Shown here piece by piece: positions 34,051 through 41,766 of a stretch of 48,273 nt of DNA. The notes beneath the pieces are model-generated. The model was not told the origin of the DNA and made no database searches. It saw nothing but the letters and a program-made list of their open reading frames with translations. Source of the DNA: an uncultured Lacticaseibacillus sp. (GTDB lineage: Bacteria; Bacillota; Bacilli; Lactobacillales; Lactobacillaceae); assembly GCA_934370925.1 (NCBI GenBank), contig CAKRNG010000014.1:1-48273 (forward strand). The letters are read 5' to 3'. Every line of letters starts with the position of its first letter. Within the stretch, counting starts at the first letter, position 1. The position numbers and the translations under genes were made by a program.

Positions 34051-35659
34051 ACATGAACGTAACCGGTTATGGACGTTGTGCCTCGTCGCGATTATCGGCT
34101 TTGCGACGCTTGTTTGGGGCGCAAATGTCGCCGTGCAACAACACCAACGGGAATCATTGAAAACAATCGGGCAATTAGTCAGTCGGTCAACCCAAGTGCC
34201 AGACGGGGTGGATGTGCACATCGTTGATTTAGAAGGTGATACGATTCGTGCACGCGATTTGCGTAGTCACACCGTTAGCGGTCATGCTCCCAAGGCCAAC
34301 ACGTACGATCTCATTCACATTCATGGCGTCCCAGAACTTGTTTACCGGGTGCGTATTGATGGGGAATTGATGGCGGTCACGCAACGACGCCAGAACCTCA
34401 TGACCGTTGCACCGGCGCTAGTGGTGCTGGCAACGGTGATCTATTGGGGAATTGTGATTGTTCTTCTTGGGTTGCGCATTCGGGTCGATGCGCGGTTGCG
34501 TCGTGAGCTGGATGCTATTGGGGAGTCGCTTGAACAAATGCGTCAGGAGCGGGTTGTTCAACCTGTGCTGGTCACGAAGAATTCACGCCTCTACCACGTT
34601 GCGCGCGAAACGCAATTGCTAAACGACGCCATGACGTCCATGCGCCGACACATGCGGGTGCGCCGCACACGATTTGCTCGCCTTATCGATCACCTGCCAC
34701 AAGGGGTCATGCTCCTGAACAACGACCGAAACGTGGTGCTGAGTAACCCGGCTTTCGGCGATTTGCTTGGTTGTACCGTTGCCTTGACGGATCACCCCTA
34801 TGTGGACGATGTGAAAGAATATGAACTTGTGCACAGTATTGAACGCGTGCTTGCGGGGCATGACAGTGAGCACCGCGAGTTGACGCTTTCGCAGACTGGC
34901 AAAACGGTTGACTTAACGGTTGTGCCCATCCGCGACAAGGCGGCGGTCGCTCAAGTGCTGGTCATTCTGTACGACGTGACGGAAATCCACCACGTTGAAC
35001 AGATGCAGGCGGATTTCGTTGCCAATGTGAGTCACGAGCTGAAAACGCCCGTGACGGCCATCAGTGGTTTTGCGGAAACACTCCAGGCGGGGGCCAAGAA
35101 CGACCCTGAAACGTTGGATAAGTTCCTGACGATTATTGATCAAGAATCTAAACGACTCACAACGCTCATCAACGATATCTTGACGTTGCAGCGTGGCCAA
35201 GTGACGGAAGAAAAGCAATCGTTTGCGCTCAAGCCAATGGTGCAGGCGGTGGTGGATAACCTAAAACTGGCGGCTGACAAACGTCAAGTGACGATTGATG
35301 TCGAAATTCCAGATGACTTAACGGTGACGAGTTCCCAGAGCCGATTAACGCAAATTGTGCGTAACTTGGTGGACAACGCCGTCTTCTACAATGAAGATGG
35401 TGGCATGGTGTACATTGCCGCCACGCAGACGGATGGTACGTTACGTTTGACCGTGAAGGACACGGGAATTGGAATTCCGGAAGCGGACCAGCAGCGTGTC
35501 TTCGAACGTTTCTACCGCGTCGACAAAGCCCGTAGCCGGAATAATGGCGGAACCGGGCTGGGGTTGGCAATTACGAGCGAGGCCGTGCACGCGCTGGGGG
35601 GCAGTATCCAGTTGGAGAGCCAAGTTGGCGTGGGGACAACGATTACAGTGACATTGTAG
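34043..35659 (+). CDS. phoR: Sensor histidine kinase PhoR
   Basis: A membrane sensor kinase of 538 residues from the ATG at 34043 (TTGGAGGAA upstream). Order: TM1 (about 10-28), a short extracellular loop of about 90 residues (reduced relative to Bacillus PhoR), TM2 (about 125-148), a HAMP-like linker, a PAS domain (about 205-310), the phosphorylated His331 in FVANVSHELKTPVTA, and the catalytic domain with DNAVFYN, DTGIGIP and GGTGLGLAI. PAS-containing PhoR proteins of Firmicutes pair with PhoP. The signal probably comes from Pst/PhoU or a wall intermediate (inferred). Confidence 0.93.
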   Translation: MSKHERNRLWTLCLVAIIGFATLVWGANVAVQQHQRESLKTIGQLVSRSTQVPDGVDVHIVDLEGDTIRARDLRSHTVSGHAPKANTYDLIHIHGVPELVYRVRIDGELMAVTQRRQNLMTVAPALVVLATVIYWGIVIVLLGLRIRVDARLRRELDAIGESLEQMRQERVVQPVLVTKNSRLYHVARETQLLNDAMTSMRRHMRVRRTRFARLIDHLPQGVMLLNNDRNVVLSNPAFGDLLGCTVALTDHPYVDDVKEYELVHSIERVLAGHDSEHRELTLSQTGKTVDLTVVPIRDKAAVAQVLVILYDVTEIHHVEQMQADFVANVSHELKTPVTAISGFAETLQAGAKNDPETLDKFLTIIDQESKRLTTLINDILTLQRGQVTEEKQSFALKPMVQAVVDNLKLAADKRQVTIDVEIPDDLTVTSSQSRLTQIVRNLVDNAVFYNEDGGMVYIAATQTDGTLRLTVKDTGIGIPEADQQRVFERFYRVDKARSRNNGGTGLGLAITSEAVHALGGSIQLESQVGVGTTITVTL

Positions 35660-35686
35660 GTATTGTTGACAGGTATTGCATAGAAG

Positions 35687-35717
35687 CGCACAACTCACTT
35701 TTGGGTTGTGCGTTTTT
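35687..35717 (+). terminator. Terminator of phoPR
   Basis: An 8-bp stem CGCACAAC (35687-35694) / GTTGTGCG (35705-35712) has a 10-base loop, then five T. Confidence 0.8.
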
Positions 35718-35797
35718 GCGTGGCGGCGGTCATCTTGTGGAGCTGGCCGGTCTCCACTGCGGGCTTATGGGGGCCGGAACGTTGCGCACCTACAAAG
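35718..35797. repeat. Family B repeat, truncated left part
   Basis: Shares CACTGCGGGCTTATGGGGGC and following bases with the family B copy at 41224-41480 (TTGCGGGCTTATGGGGGCCG) and ends abruptly in AT-rich sequence at about 35797. Confidence 0.6.
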
Positions 35798-35845
35798 ATT
35801 GGAAAGATAAATATTATTTAAGGAAAACCTTTTTCAGGCAGGTGA

Positions 35846-35942
35846 GTGCGCCATAAGTCCAAGGCACACGAACATTACATCCAGTCGCGCGCCAGAAGAC
35901 TGCCTTGTATACCGGGGCCAAACCGTCTTCTGGTGCAGCCTC
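35846..35942. repeat. Family A intergenic repeat, copy 3 (inner hairpin missing)
   Basis: Its left 56 bases differ from copy 1 at two positions and its right 38 bases at one. The outer stem is kept: GCGCCAGAAGAC (35889-35900) with GTCTTCTGGTGC (35925-35936). The inner hairpin of about 62 bases is absent. The remaining sequence to 36070 shows no gene. Confidence 0.85.
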
Positions 35943-36072
35943 TTATCGAGGACTGGTTTTCCCACTGGGGTTCAACTTCTCTGCATCCTACGAGACCAAA
36001 CATCACCAGTTACACCAATCCTCTGAAACGCAAGGAGCGCCTGCGCGACGTTGCCTCAAAAGGGCTCGCACA

Positions 36073-36111
36073 TTTACGTAACCTTTACATTGTGTGGGCA
36101 TGATTGTTACA
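36073..36111 (+). promoter_or_regulatory. Pho box upstream of pstS
   Basis: Hexamers in strict 11-base phase: TTTACG (36073), TTTACA (36084), a poor TGGGCA (36095) and GTTACA (36106). This fits PhoP direct-repeat binding (TTAACA/TTTACA type, 11-bp period). A GATACT -10-like box at 36124-36129 follows, with no good -35, as expected for an activator-dependent promoter. Confidence 0.75.
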
Positions 36112-36153
36112 TGGTCTTGGTACGATACTAGTAACGAATTGGAGGTGGACCGC

Positions 36154-37026
36154 ATGCGTGCGCGCAAAATTTTGTTGGGACTACTCACCCTTGCATCGGT
36201 TGCGGTTGGGCTTGCCGGATGTAAGACTGACCAGGGACAATCGATTACCATCGTGGGGAGTTCAGCCCTGCAGCCACTGGTGGAAGCTGCCGGTGAACAA
36301 TACGCAAGCAATCATCTGGGCGTTTTTATTAACGTTCAAGGTGGGGGGTCCGGGACCGGGCTTTCTCAGATTCAAGAAGGTGCCGTGGCGATTGGGAACT
36401 CGGATTTATTTGCGAGTGAAAAGTCGGGAATTAAGGCGGATAAACTTGTTGATCACAAGGTCGCCGTTGTGGGAATTACACCGATTGTCAATAAAGGTGT
36501 GACCGTCAAGAATCTGACCATGAAGCAACTTCGCGGTATTTTCACCGGGACCATTACGAACTGGAAGCAGGTCGGTGGTAAGGATCAGAAGATTGTGCTG
36601 GTGAACCGCGCGCAAGGATCGGGGACGCGTGCCACCTTCGAACGCTGGGTGATGGCGGGACAACCTGCTTTGGCCGCGCAGGAGCAGGATTCCACGGGGA
36701 TGGTACGTCAGATTGTGGCCAGCACGCCGGGCGCAATTTCTTACGTGGCGTTTTCCTATGTGGATAAGACCGTGAAGTCAATGAACGTTGACGGCGTGGC
36801 GCCAACCGCAAAGAACGTTCATACGGGTAATTGGCAAATTTGGGCATACGAGCATATGTACACGCAGAAGAACCAGGATGCGCTGACAAAGGCGTTCTTG
36901 AAGTACATGGTGAGTGACCACATTCAGAACACACTCGTTCGGAAGATGGGGTACATTCCAATCTCCGATATGCAGATTGAACGCGATGTGGCGGGGAACG
37001 TCACGAAGATAGACCAGACGAAATAG
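36154..37026 (+). CDS. pstS: Phosphate-binding lipoprotein PstS
   Basis: The surface receptor of the high-affinity phosphate ABC importer. From the ATG at 36154 (GGAGGTG at 36141-36147) it has 290 residues, a lipoprotein signal peptide with lipobox LAGC (Cys23), then a PBP-like domain. Phosphate contacts typical of the family are visible: VGSSALQPL, GGGSGTG, IGNSD and NRAQGSGTRATFE. It is first in pstS-pstC-pstA-pstB-pstB-phoU and preceded by a Pho box. lgt, which lipidates such proteins, is about 10 kb downstream. Confidence 0.95.
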   Translation: MRARKILLGLLTLASVAVGLAGCKTDQGQSITIVGSSALQPLVEAAGEQYASNHLGVFINVQGGGSGTGLSQIQEGAVAIGNSDLFASEKSGIKADKLVDHKVAVVGITPIVNKGVTVKNLTMKQLRGIFTGTITNWKQVGGKDQKIVLVNRAQGSGTRATFERWVMAGQPALAAQEQDSTGMVRQIVASTPGAISYVAFSYVDKTVKSMNVDGVAPTAKNVHTGNWQIWAYEHMYTQKNQDALTKAFLKYMVSDHIQNTLVRKMGYIPISDMQIERDVAGNVTKIDQTK

Positions 37027-37036
37027 GGGTGACAAC

Positions 37037-37963
37037 ATGCAAAATGATGAAATTCGGCAGGCATTGCAGAAAACGTCTCGTGCGACGCGAACAGAACGCC
37101 GGGGAAAACTCATTAGCCTAACGTGTATCAGTTTAATTGTGATTGTTGTTGCAGCAATTTTCTGGTTCGTTGCGAGTCGTGGGATTGCCACGTTCACCAC
37201 AAATGGCGTGAACTTATGGCAGTTCCTGACGAAGACGGCTTGGGCACCAGGAACGACGGATGCTTCTGGTGTCCCGAAGACGGGTGCTTTACCCATGATT
37301 GTCGGGAGTTTTGGCGTGACGCTGCTCTCCGCACTCATTGCGACCCCATTTGCGATTGGAGCGGCCCTCTTCATGACGGAAATTGCGCCAAAGTGGGGCG
37401 GGAAGATTCTCCAACCCGTCATTGATTTGTTAGTTGGGATTCCGTCCGTTGTTTATGGGTTTGTGGGCTTGACCGTTATTGTGCCGGCTATCCGTTCCGT
37501 ATTCGGAGGAACTGGGTTTGGGATTCTCGCGGGGATGTTCGTGCTCTTTGTCATGATTCTGCCCACTGTGACGTCCATGACAATCGAAGCCATCAAAGCC
37601 GTGCCACGTCGCTACCGAGAAGCCTCTCTAGCACTCGGGGCCACACGCTGGCAGACGATTTACAAAGTTGTGCTGCGCGCCGCAATGCCCGGAATTTTAA
37701 CCGGGATTGTGTTCGGGATGGCTCGGGCGTTCGGTGAAGCATTGGCCGTTCAGATGGTTATTGGGAATGCCGCGTTGATGCCGCAAAATCTGGTTAGTCC
37801 AGCAAGCACGTTGACCTCCGTTTTAACAAGCGGTATCGGGAACACGGTTATGGGCAGCCTTGAAAATAATGCGCTTTGGTCATTAGCACTACTACTGCTG
37901 TTGATGTCACTGGCATTTAACTTGGTTGTGCGGTGGATTGGTAAGCGAGGGGAGATGAAGTAA
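37037..37963 (+). CDS. pstC: Phosphate ABC transporter permease PstC
   Basis: An inner-membrane channel subunit of 308 residues with six membrane segments (first about 27-49). The coupling-loop (EAA) region is EASLALGATRWQTIYKVVLRAAMPGILTG (about residues 196-224). The N-terminal region up to TM1 is cytoplasmic and basic. The ATG follows AGGGGTGA, and the gene overlaps pstA by one base (TAATG). Family assignment rests on the PstC-type GLTVIVPAIRSVFGGTGFG and on the operon. Confidence 0.94.
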   Translation: MQNDEIRQALQKTSRATRTERRGKLISLTCISLIVIVVAAIFWFVASRGIATFTTNGVNLWQFLTKTAWAPGTTDASGVPKTGALPMIVGSFGVTLLSALIATPFAIGAALFMTEIAPKWGGKILQPVIDLLVGIPSVVYGFVGLTVIVPAIRSVFGGTGFGILAGMFVLFVMILPTVTSMTIEAIKAVPRRYREASLALGATRWQTIYKVVLRAAMPGILTGIVFGMARAFGEALAVQMVIGNAALMPQNLVSPASTLTSVLTSGIGNTVMGSLENNALWSLALLLLLMSLAFNLVVRWIGKRGEMK

Positions 37964-38847
37964 TGAACGCGAAACGTGCTGATAAAATCGCCACGATTGT
38001 CATCGACATTCTAGCGGGTCTCATTGTCCTCATCCTGGCGAGCTTGCTGGGCTACATCCTCGTTCGCGGGGTGCCACAGATTTCGTGGCACTTCCTGACC
38101 AGTCCCGCCAAGGCGTTCGAAGCCGGTGGGGGGATTGCCTACCAACTGTTCAATTCCTTCTACCTGTTGATTCTGTCCATGGTCATTTCCGTTCCGCTTG
38201 CATTAGGTGCGGGGATTTACCTGGCTGAGTACGCACGGAAAAACTGGGTCACGGATGTGGTGCGGACGGCGATTGAAATTTTGAGTAGTTTACCATCCGT
38301 TGTGGTGGGGCTGTTCGGATTCCTGATCTTCGTGTTGCAGTGGCAAATGGGCTTTTCCATCCTGAGTGGGGCACTTGCACTAACCGTTTTCAACCTGCCG
38401 TTGCTGACGCGAAATGTGGAAGATGCGCTACGTCAGGTGAATTTTGCGCAACGTGAAGCGGGACTAGCACTTGGTCTGTCACGTTGGGAAACAGTGACGC
38501 GCGTTGTGATTCCTGAAGCACTTCCCGGAATTATTTCGGGGATGGTGTTGGGGGCGGGACGGGTCTTTGGTGAAGCGGCCGCCTTGATTTACACAGCGGG
38601 ACAAAGTGCACCAGCGCTGGACTTCTCCAACTGGAACCCATTATCCATCTCTAGCCCATTGTCACCATTCCGCCCTGCAGAAACATTGGCGGTACACATC
38701 TGGAAAATTAATTCTGAGGGGATTCAACCCGATGCGGCGGCAGTTTCGGCGGGTGCCAGTGCGGTGCTCATCATCGTGGTGCTACTGTTTAACTTCGGCG
38801 CCCGCTACTTAGGGAAGACCCTGCACAAACGCATGACCGCGGCTTAA
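37963..38847 (+). CDS. pstA: Phosphate ABC transporter permease PstA
   Basis: The second channel subunit, 294 residues with six membrane segments (first about 10-32). The EAA loop is EAGLALGLSRWETVTRVVIPEALPGIISG, and the PstA-typical SSLPSVVVGLFGF (about 109-121) and QSAPALDFSNWNPLSI are present. Its start codon overlaps the pstC stop. The two permeases form the heterodimer that works with PstB. Confidence 0.94.
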   Translation: MNAKRADKIATIVIDILAGLIVLILASLLGYILVRGVPQISWHFLTSPAKAFEAGGGIAYQLFNSFYLLILSMVISVPLALGAGIYLAEYARKNWVTDVVRTAIEILSSLPSVVVGLFGFLIFVLQWQMGFSILSGALALTVFNLPLLTRNVEDALRQVNFAQREAGLALGLSRWETVTRVVIPEALPGIISGMVLGAGRVFGEAAALIYTAGQSAPALDFSNWNPLSISSPLSPFRPAETLAVHIWKINSEGIQPDAAAVSAGASAVLIIVVLLFNFGARYLGKTLHKRMTAA

Positions 38848-38865
38848 CAATAATGGAGGAAACAC

Positions 38866-39663
38866 ATGCCTGAACAAGAACAATTTATTCGTGAACTGCC
38901 ACAAGACGCGGAATTAGCGCTCAGTACCAATGATCTCCGTGTGTTTTATGGCGCGAAGGAAGCCGTTCATGGTGTGAGCCTGCCGTTTGAACGGTACAAG
39001 ATTACGGCGCTGATTGGGCCTAGTGGTTCCGGGAAATCCACCTTTTTACGGTCACTCAACCGTATGAATGATACGGTGGATGGCAGTCGCGTGACGGGAT
39101 CCATCATGTATCGTGGACTTGATATTAACGCAAAAGGCATTGATGTGTACGAAATGCGCAAACACATTGGGATGGTGTTCCAGCGCCCCAATCCATTTGC
39201 GAAGTCCATTTACGACAACATCACCTTTGCGCTCCGACGCTTCGGTGAAAAAGATAAGCAAGTCTTGGATGAGGCGGTTGAAACAAGTTTGCGCCAGGCA
39301 GCCTTGTGGGACGAAGTGAAAGACAAATTGCATCAGAGTGCCCAATCATTATCCGGTGGGCAGCAACAACGTCTCTGCATTGCGCGTGCAATTGCGATGC
39401 AACCAGACGTGTTGTTGATGGATGAACCTGCGAGCGCGCTGGATCCAATTTCGACGGCGGCCGTGGAAGATACGATGTTGAAGCTGAAAGATAAGTACAC
39501 CATTATTATCGTGACGCATAACATGCAACAAGCCGCACGAATTAGTGACTATACTGCCTTCTTCTACAGCGGCGATTGTGTGGAATTCGACGAGACAAGG
39601 CGCATTTTCACCCGACCAAAGATGAAGGCGACGGATGATTACGTTGCGGGGCACTTTGGTTAA
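38866..39663 (+). CDS. pstB: Phosphate ABC transporter ATPase PstB (copy 1)
   Basis: The ATPase subunit, 265 residues. It has an N-terminal extension of about 15 residues ([15 protein letters not shown]) relative to copy 2. Walker A is GPSGSGKST (about 46-54), the PstB-specific Q loop is [15 protein letters not shown], the signature is [14 protein letters not shown], Walker B is [12 protein letters not shown] and the switch is VTHNM. It has GGAGG before the ATG. A second pstB follows after 32 bases. Tandem pstB genes are known in lactobacilli and other Firmicutes. Confidence 0.95.
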   Translation: MPEQEQFIRELPQDAELALSTNDLRVFYGAKEAVHGVSLPFERYKITALIGPSGSGKSTFLRSLNRMNDTVDGSRVTGSIMYRGLDINAKGIDVYEMRKHIGMVFQRPNPFAKSIYDNITFALRRFGEKDKQVLDEAVETSLRQAALWDEVKDKLHQSAQSLSGGQQQRLCIARAIAMQPDVLLMDEPASALDPISTAAVEDTMLKLKDKYTIIIVTHNMQQAARISDYTAFFYSGDCVEFDETRRIFTRPKMKATDDYVAGHFG

Positions 39664-39695
39664 CAATGACGAAGGAACAGGATGGAGGAAACGCA

Positions 39696-40454
39696 ATGGC
39701 ACAACCCATTATTACGGCAAAAGATGTGCGGCTCAGTTACGGCGATTTCGAGGCGTTACACGGCATTAACCTTGAATTCAACCGTGGTGAAATCACCGCA
39801 ATGATTGGGCCCAGTGGTTGCGGGAAGTCCACGTTCTTGCGGTGCCTGAACCGGATGAACGACTTAATCGATACGGCACACGTGACGGGAGACATGCGGC
39901 TCGAGGGGGAGGACATTTACGCCCCTGAGATGGATGTGGTGACATTACGGAAGCGCGTTGGAATGGTTTTTCAACAACCAATCCCCTTTCCGTTCAGTAT
40001 TTATGATAATGTTATCTATGGCCTACGTTTGGCGGGTGTTAAAGACCGAACCGTCCTTGATGCGGCGGTTGAAAAGAGTCTCCGGCAGGCGGCAATTTGG
40101 GATGAAGTGAAGGACAAGTTACACGATTCTGCCCTCGGTCTTTCAGGTGGGCAGCAGCAACGTGTGGCGATTGCTCGGGTGCTGGCGGTTGAACCTGATG
40201 TCATCTTAATGGACGAACCCACGAGCGCACTTGACCCAATTTCATCAACGCAAATCGAAAATATGTTGCTTGAATTGCGTGAGAAATATACGATTATTAT
40301 CGTGACGCACAACATGCACCAGGCGTCCCGAATTTCGGACCGCACCGCATTCTTCTTGCAGGGCAATCTGATTGAAGTTGCGGCTACTAAAAAGATTTTT
40401 ATGAACCCAGACAAAAAAGAAACGGAAGACTACATTAGCGGTCGCTTCGGCTAA
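39696..40454 (+). CDS. pstB: Phosphate ABC transporter ATPase PstB (copy 2)
   Basis: From the ATG at 39696 (GGAGG upstream; the frame opens at 39666 without a ribosome site) it has 252 residues. Walker A is GPSGCGKST, the Q loop [15 protein letters not shown] differs from copy 1 in the position that faces the permease, the signature is [14 protein letters not shown] and Walker B is [12 protein letters not shown]. The two proteins could form homo- or heterodimers with PstCA. The divergent Q loops suggest the copies are not interchangeable (inference). Confidence 0.95.
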   Translation: MAQPIITAKDVRLSYGDFEALHGINLEFNRGEITAMIGPSGCGKSTFLRCLNRMNDLIDTAHVTGDMRLEGEDIYAPEMDVVTLRKRVGMVFQQPIPFPFSIYDNVIYGLRLAGVKDRTVLDAAVEKSLRQAAIWDEVKDKLHDSALGLSGGQQQRVAIARVLAVEPDVILMDEPTSALDPISSTQIENMLLELREKYTIIIVTHNMHQASRISDRTAFFLQGNLIEVAATKKIFMNPDKKETEDYISGRFG

Positions 40455-40509
40455 ACGCGTGTGTGGTGGCACGGCCGGTAAGGTGGCCGAGCAGATAAGG
40501 AGGACCCTA

Positions 40510-41187
40510 ATGCGTCAAGAATTCAGCCAGGAACTCGAAACGTTGCACGTCGATTTTTCTGAACTCGGTATGATGGTGAATGCGGCGGTATACAAATCCG
40601 TCAAGGCGTTCATCAATCATGACAAGAAGCTCGCACATGAGGTGATTGATAACGATCCCTTAATTAATGAACGGCAGATGCGCCTTGAGAAGCGCTGCTT
40701 TGAGCTAATTGCCCTCCAGCAACCGGTCACGGGCGACCTACGTTTGGTTGTGACCGCGATGAAGGCGAGCTCCGACCTTGAACGCATGGGGGATCACGCT
40801 GTTTCCATCGCCAAGTCCACGATTCGCGTGAAGGGGAACACCCGTGTGCTGAGCATTGAATCTGATTTGAGCAAGATGGCAGATGCCGTCAAGAAGATGT
40901 CGGATGAGGTGCTGGATGCATACGTTCACGATGACGAAGCACGGGCACGCGCCATTGCGACGGAAGATCACGGGATTAATGATTTCTCCCGGAAGATTTA
41001 TGCGGAATGTATTGAGAATATGAAGCAAAATGTCGACACCGTTGTCGGAGGGATGGACTACATGTTGGTTGCGTCGTACCTGGAACGGATTGGGGATTAC
41101 GTGACGAATATTTGCGAGTGGATTGTGTACTTGAAGACAGGCAAACTCGTCGAACTCAATTCCAACAACAAGGAAGACAACTTCTAG
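40510..41187 (+). CDS. phoU: Phosphate signalling protein PhoU
   Basis: A 225-residue protein of two PhoU repeats, each a three-helix bundle (about 5-100 and 110-215). Metal-binding E/DxxxD-type acidic residues are conserved in DLERMGDHAVSIAK (about 88-101) and YLERIGDYVTNICE (about 190-203). It links Pst transport to PhoR so that PhoP is off in high phosphate. The ATG follows AAGGAGG. It is last in the operon; the following 400 bases hold a family B repeat and a hairpin. Confidence 0.95.
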   Translation: MRQEFSQELETLHVDFSELGMMVNAAVYKSVKAFINHDKKLAHEVIDNDPLINERQMRLEKRCFELIALQQPVTGDLRLVVTAMKASSDLERMGDHAVSIAKSTIRVKGNTRVLSIESDLSKMADAVKKMSDEVLDAYVHDDEARARAIATEDHGINDFSRKIYAECIENMKQNVDTVVGGMDYMLVASYLERIGDYVTNICEWIVYLKTGKLVELNSNNKEDNF

Positions 41188-41223
41188 GTCGGTGGTCGCT
41201 GGGCGTGTTCAAGGTTGCGTGTG

Positions 41224-41480
41224 TCTTCGCGTCAGGCTTTTGCGTGTCGGGGCGGACTGGCGGTTTCCGTTGCGGGCTTATGGGGGCCGGAACGTGGTGT
41301 GGCCGCCTCCAGCCGCTATCGCGTCTTTCGGCTAGATTTGAAGCCTCGGCTCGCTCCGCTCCCGCGAGTCTCCAAATCTGCCAGTCTGACCAAATCTGCC
41401 AGTCTGACCAAAAACCGGTCAGACTTCCACCACTTGGCCCCCAACGCCCTCCACTGCAATCACCAGTCCGCCCCAAAACT
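41224..41480. repeat. Family B GC-rich intergenic repeat, second long copy
   Basis: Parallels 31146-31380, with the hairpin AGATTTG ... CAAATCT and the stem GTCTGACC (41402-41409) / GGTCAGAC (41417-41424). An 18-bp tandem duplication (41373-41390 and 41391-41408) is internal. No gene. Confidence 0.75.
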
Positions 41481-41601
41481 CAAGCCATTCGCTACGACAC
41501 ACGCAACCTTGAACACTGTGCGCCGGATAGTCGTATTGGATTCCATGTGTTGCGAAACGGTGAACCTGACAATAGTGGTTGTTAATGTGTATGCAACCTA
41601 A

Positions 41602-41646
41602 AATAAGCGTCATCAACGAGTGCCCTTCTCGTTGGTGGCGCTTATT
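41602..41646. terminator. Hairpin between phoU and the liaX-like gene
   Basis: A 19-base stem (41602-41620 with 41628-41646) including two G-T pairs and a 7-base loop. No long T-run, but the position after the pst-phoU operon suggests termination. Confidence 0.65.
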
Positions 41647-41766
41647 CTGTCTAAAAGGCCCGGACCCAGAGTCGTAGCGGAAAATCAACCTTTGGACCTA
41701 TGAATTTCCTTGCGCGCAACGGCATAATAGGATTATCGAATGAACCAGCAAATGGAGGGTCATATC

